This document shows positions 31,901 to 33,477 of a stretch of DNA of 33,477 bases, in pieces. The position numbers and the translations under genes are program-made. Position 1 is the first letter of the stretch; the number at the start of each line of letters is the position of its first letter. The DNA is from Streptosporangiaceae bacterium. GTDB taxonomy: Bacteria; Actinomycetota; Actinomycetes; Streptosporangiales; Streptosporangiaceae. Location of the stretch: assembly GCA_019239975.1 (NCBI GenBank), contig JAFAZE010000016.1, positions 1 through 33,477 of the forward strand, given 5' to 3'. The notes under the pieces are model-generated. The model had not been told where the DNA came from. It was given only the letters and a program-made list of their open reading frames with translations, and searched no databases.

Positions 31901-32601
31901 GTGAACGTGAGCGTGGTGGTGCCCGGCGAGGCGCTCGCCGTAGCCGCTCTGCGGCCGCGGGTCATGAGGTTCGCGGTTCCCTTCGCGCTGCCCGTCGCGC
32001 CCACCGTCACCGTGACATCGTGGCTCGGCCGCGCCGACAGGGCGACGCCGACCGCGGACGTCGTGCCCTGCTGAACGGTCACCGTCGGCGGGTTCGTCAC
32101 GACGCTTGGCTTCTCGACCTGGATCGCGATCGGATCCGAGGTGGTGCTCAGCCCCAGCTTGCTGGTCGTCACCGCGGTCACCGAGTAGCTGCCCGCCGGC
32201 CAGTGTGTCACGCGCAGCGTCCATGGGGCGGCGGTGGCGGTGCCCAGCAGGATGTTGTTGTCCAGGCGCGTGCTCGCGTAGAACGCCACCGACCTGACGG
32301 GGCTGGTGCCAAGCCCGTCCCTGGCGGCCTCGCTCGCCGGGAGGGGGGCGGCCTGGAGGGTGATGGCCGAGCCGGGGGTGAAGATCGCGCCGCTGGCCGG
32401 CCGGACGATCGGTGCCCCCGCCGGCGGCTGCCTGTTCGCCTTCACGGTGTTGGCCTTCACGGGCGCCGGCCGCGCGGCGTGGCCGGGCGGAGCTGCCTGC
32501 GCCGCCACCGCGCCGGCGAGCAGGCTGCCTGCCAGGAGCGCGATCCCGGCGAAGCTGTGCGCCAGCACACGGCCGGTGGTTCTCGGACTTCGTATTCGCA
32601 T
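28921..32601 (-). CDS. GH48 cellulase (reducing-end cellobiohydrolase) with Ig-like domains and CBM2
   Basis: This is a 1226-residue secreted enzyme. The ATG at 32601 has GAGGAGG 6-7 bases upstream; the frame is open further up but without a ribosome site. The signal peptide spans about 1-35 (FAGIALLAGSLLAGAVAAQA). Two N-terminal beta domains follow (about 55-170, Ig-like; about 180-275, TLTFTPANWNQPQNVTVAA, Calx-beta/CBM-like). The GH48 domain spans about 280-930, with VENLIVEAPDYGHETVSE; E330 corresponds to the catalytic acid of the family. Two putative-Ig (He_PIG) repeats (about 935-1120) and a C-terminal CBM2 (about 1125-1226) end the protein. GH48 enzymes are key processive exocellulases of actinomycetes. 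An AAGCGCTT operator lies about 140 bp upstream. Confidence 0.95.
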   Translation of the reverse strand: MRIRSPRTTGRVLAHSFAGIALLAGSLLAGAVAAQAAPPGHAARPAPVKANTVKANRQPPAGAPIVRPASGAIFTPGSAITLQAAPLPASEAARDGLGTSPVRSVAFYASTRLDNNILLGTATAAPWTLRVTHWPAGSYSVTAVTTSKLGLSTTSDPIAIQVEKPSVVTNPPTVTVQQGTTSAVGVALSARPSHDVTVTVGATGSAKGTANLMTRGRRAATASASPGTTTLTFTPANWNQPQNVTVAASRDKKDVGKESSFTASAAGYQPAKLTVNQAAAASGYDAWFTSLYNELTNPSNGYFSPQGIPYHSVENLIVEAPDYGHETVSETYSYWLWLTADYGRVTGTWTAFNNAWANMQQYMIPNDANQPGQCTYNASSPAQYGPEEPLPSDYPVSLNSSVPVGSDPLFSELRSTYGNCDIYAPFWIMDTDNMYKFGQQEDGTSTPSWINSYQRGPEESVWDTVPQPDWDALKYGMSGSGYLDLFNNGGGSFSAQYKYTDAPDADARMIQAAYWADQYATAQGEQSQISSTLADAAKLGDFLRYSMFDKYFKQISASCSQNGSVSCPAGTSKANEDTYLMSWYYAWGGSTTGAWSWRISGTEIHQGYQNPLAAYALSTTSSLIPLSPTAKSDWATSLTTQLNLYQWLQSAEGGMAGGVTNNWGGNYGDVSKPPSGDPTFDGMYYDWEPEYHNPPSNQWFGYQTWPMERLAEYYYVTGNTQAGAILKKWVSWAESVATFNTSTGAICLPGTLTWTGQPAESWTTGTSSSSQPPANTGLHVSVSGCSADLGVSASLAKVYEYYAAKSGDTTTETAAQNIIDIIHQFYGDSLGYSAPESRTDYSNFNVAWNTKNDEGVYIPSNWTGTYPDGVSLSSSTNTFLSIRPWYTSLTGWSNVQSYLNGGAAPTFHYHRFWAEADIATAFDAFAYLFPNVSPPGGTGNTVTVTSPGNQSGTAGTAARLQIQASDSASGQTLTYSATGLPAGLSISSSTGLISGTPTTAGSYSVTVTATDGTGASGSATFTWSIGSSGTTNTVTVTNPGSQSGTVGMAASLQIHATDSASGQTLTYSATGLPAGLSISSSTGLISGTPTTAASNTVTVTVTDGTGASGTAAFTWTIGTATTGGGCHVTYTPNQWTGGFTASVTIANTGSSAINGWTLVFTFPGDQKITNAWNGAASQSGEKVTITNESYNATIPASGSATMGFQGTWTSSDASPTSFTVNGAACT
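29327..29708 (-). repeat. 276-bp-period duplication within the GH48 gene
   Basis: 29327-29432 recurs exactly at 29603-29708, a 106-bp identical run. The flanking sequence is also similar, so the whole Ig-like module is duplicated. This is the codon-level trace of a recent domain duplication. Confidence 0.93.
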
Positions 32602-32739
32602 TCGCGTCCTCCTCGCTGAGGGGTTTGATCGGGCCCGTGGCGGGCGGCCGGGGCGCAAGCCAGGTGGGGATCGCCGGGCGCGCACAGCTTTCGCGCGCGG
32701 GGCACTCCACGCCGGGCGCAAAGCGCCTCCCGTCGTGCG

Positions 32740-32751
32740 GTAAGCGCTTTC
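32740..32751. promoter_or_regulatory. LacI-type operator upstream of GH48 gene
   Basis: GTAAGCGCTTTC is a palindrome with one mismatched pair around the core AAGCGCTT, which it shares with the operator at 26966-26981. It lies about 140 bases upstream of the GH48 start. Confidence 0.5.
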
Positions 32752-33056
32752 ACGTCCGGCTGAAGCGTAAACTCGCTCAACCGGCGCGAAAAGGGCGGTG
32801 GCGAGGCCAAGCGCTACCGAGCGCGATCACCGGCGGAATGCTGGGCCGTTATGCCCGCTTGCCGTCAGTCGGGTACGCGCCTCTTACCTGGGTTTAAGCC
32901 GCGGGCACTCGCGCTTCGCCCGGATCCGGATCGTTGCCCGGCTACCCGTTAACGTCACACCGGGTGACCGGCGTTGCCCGTCCCGCATGAAAGTCTCATG
33001 ACATCGCGGTGAACGGCGCGGGCCGCCGCCCGGCCGCCCGTATGCGAGCGAGGATC

Positions 33057-33081
33057 ATGAAAACCCGACACTGGTTTTCAT
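33057..33081. promoter_or_regulatory. Inverted repeat upstream of CBM2 gene
   Basis: ATGAAAAC and GTTTTCAT are perfect 8-bp arms separated by 9 bases in an AT-rich stretch, about 137 bp before the CBM2 gene start. It may be an operator for a regulator other than the LacI protein. Confidence 0.35.
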
Positions 33082-33217
33082 TCGATATGCGTTTCGCAAA
33101 TTAGCCGTTACGGCTGTTGATAACCGGCTGCAACCCCATCTGGCCGAGGAATTGCTTGACCGGTATAGTGCCGCGTCTCTAGCCTGACCGGCGTCCATCC
33201 CGAGGAAGGTGCATTGG

Positions 33218-33477
33218 ATGCGCAAGCTACGCCGATTCATGATATCCGGCGCGTCAGGCCGGCCCAGGCCCGTCCGCACCCGGGACAGCACGCGGCTCAC
33301 GAACCGGCGCAGGCCCTGGCGCAGCCACGCCGGTATCGCCGTGGCCGCGGTGTGTGCCCTGACCGCAGCGGGCTTCGCCGCGTTCGCGACCGCGCCGGCC
33401 AGCGCGGCCAGCGCGTGCACGGCGGCCTACTCGGTGACCAACCAGTGGAACACCGGGTTCCAGGCCTCCGTCACCGT
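33218..33477 (+). CDS. Secreted CBM2-containing protein (cut by window edge)
   Basis: Only the first 86 codons are visible. The ATG has GAGGAAGG 8 bases upstream. The N-terminus is basic (MRKLRRF ... TNRRRPWRSH), followed by a hydrophobic core (AGIAVAAVCALTAAGFAAFA) and an APASAASA cleavage region: a long signal peptide. The mature protein opens with ACTAAYSVTNQWNTGFQASV, the start of a cellulose-binding CBM2 module (first cysteine, then W and GFxAxV). The catalytic part lies outside; with an N-terminal CBM2 it could be a cellulase, a xylanase or a lytic polysaccharide monooxygenase. It is divergent from the GH48 gene. Confidence 0.88.
   Translation, partial: MRKLRRFMISGASGRPRPVRTRDSTRLTNRRRPWRSHAGIAVAAVCALTAAGFAAFATAPASAASACTAAYSVTNQWNTGFQASVT

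Larger units (their letters stand above)
32602..33217. other. 616-bp divergent region, GH48 / CBM2 gene
   Basis: No gene is supported. It holds the GH48 leader, the AAGCGCTT operator (32740-32751), a related half-site at about 32813, and an AT-rich right part with ATGAAAAC-N9-GTTTTCAT (33057-33081) and AGCCG-TTA-CGGCT (about 33104-33116). These may control the rightward CBM2 gene. Confidence 0.55.

Noticed and set aside
1..33477. tRNA, rRNA or insertion-sequence genes
   Set aside because: I saw no cloverleaf, rRNA-like stretch, transposase motif or target-site duplication.

Overview
The window is very GC-rich, uses GTG and TTG starts freely, has short 3-4 base start/stop overlaps, and encodes an AfsR-type regulator, a kumamolisin-like S53 protease, LGFP repeats, CBM2 cellulases and a NucA/NucB-type secreted nuclease. 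Together these point to a filamentous, soil-type actinomycete (Streptosporangiales/Streptomyces-like). Genus cannot be decided from the sequence alone.

Layout. (1) 1-3309: the 5' part of an OmpR-type response regulator (minus) diverges from a LolA-like exported protein and an ABC-2 ATPase/permease pair in overlapping order. (2) 3299-6429: an acyl-CoA ligase (minus) and a divergent MFS permease. (3) 6478-11012: a redox block. It holds a Ser/Gly-rich membrane-anchored protein, a 55-codon leader-like ORF, an ApbE flavin transferase, a small two-helix membrane protein, a four-histidine ferric-reductase-like membrane protein, a NuoF-like flavin/Fe-S protein and a three-Cys ferredoxin. The natural reading is a route that carries electrons from NADH or ferredoxin across the membrane to an extracytoplasmic flavinylated acceptor. 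(4) 11198-12196: a pirin (minus), separated from the next gene by a region holding a perfect 56-bp palindrome. (5) 12501-19752: an AfsR/SARP-NB-ARC-TPR regulator overlapping a 1434-residue secreted protein with NucA/NucB nuclease, four LGFP repeats, a CHAP amidase and three golvesin-like C-terminal domains. (6) 19770-22135: a DHA2-type efflux pump and its TetR regulator (minus), with a promoter/operator. (7) 22242-22830: a non-coding repeat field with a 175-bp-period duplication, nested hairpins and 33-bp repeats. (8) 22963-33477: a secreted polymer-degrading island. It holds an S53 protease, a GH51-like glycosidase with Fn3 and CBM2, a LacI regulator flanked by strong hairpins, a GH48 cellulase with CBM2, and the start of a further CBM2 protein.

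In region 8 the glycosidase and the GH48 gene both carry an AAGCGCTT-centred operator-like palindrome, so the LacI-family protein encoded between them is the obvious candidate regulator. The most unusual items are the fused nuclease/amidase, the 56-bp palindrome, the leader ORF plus hairpin that ends exactly on the apbE start codon, and the nested-hairpin repeat field. All product calls come from reading motifs; no database search was run.
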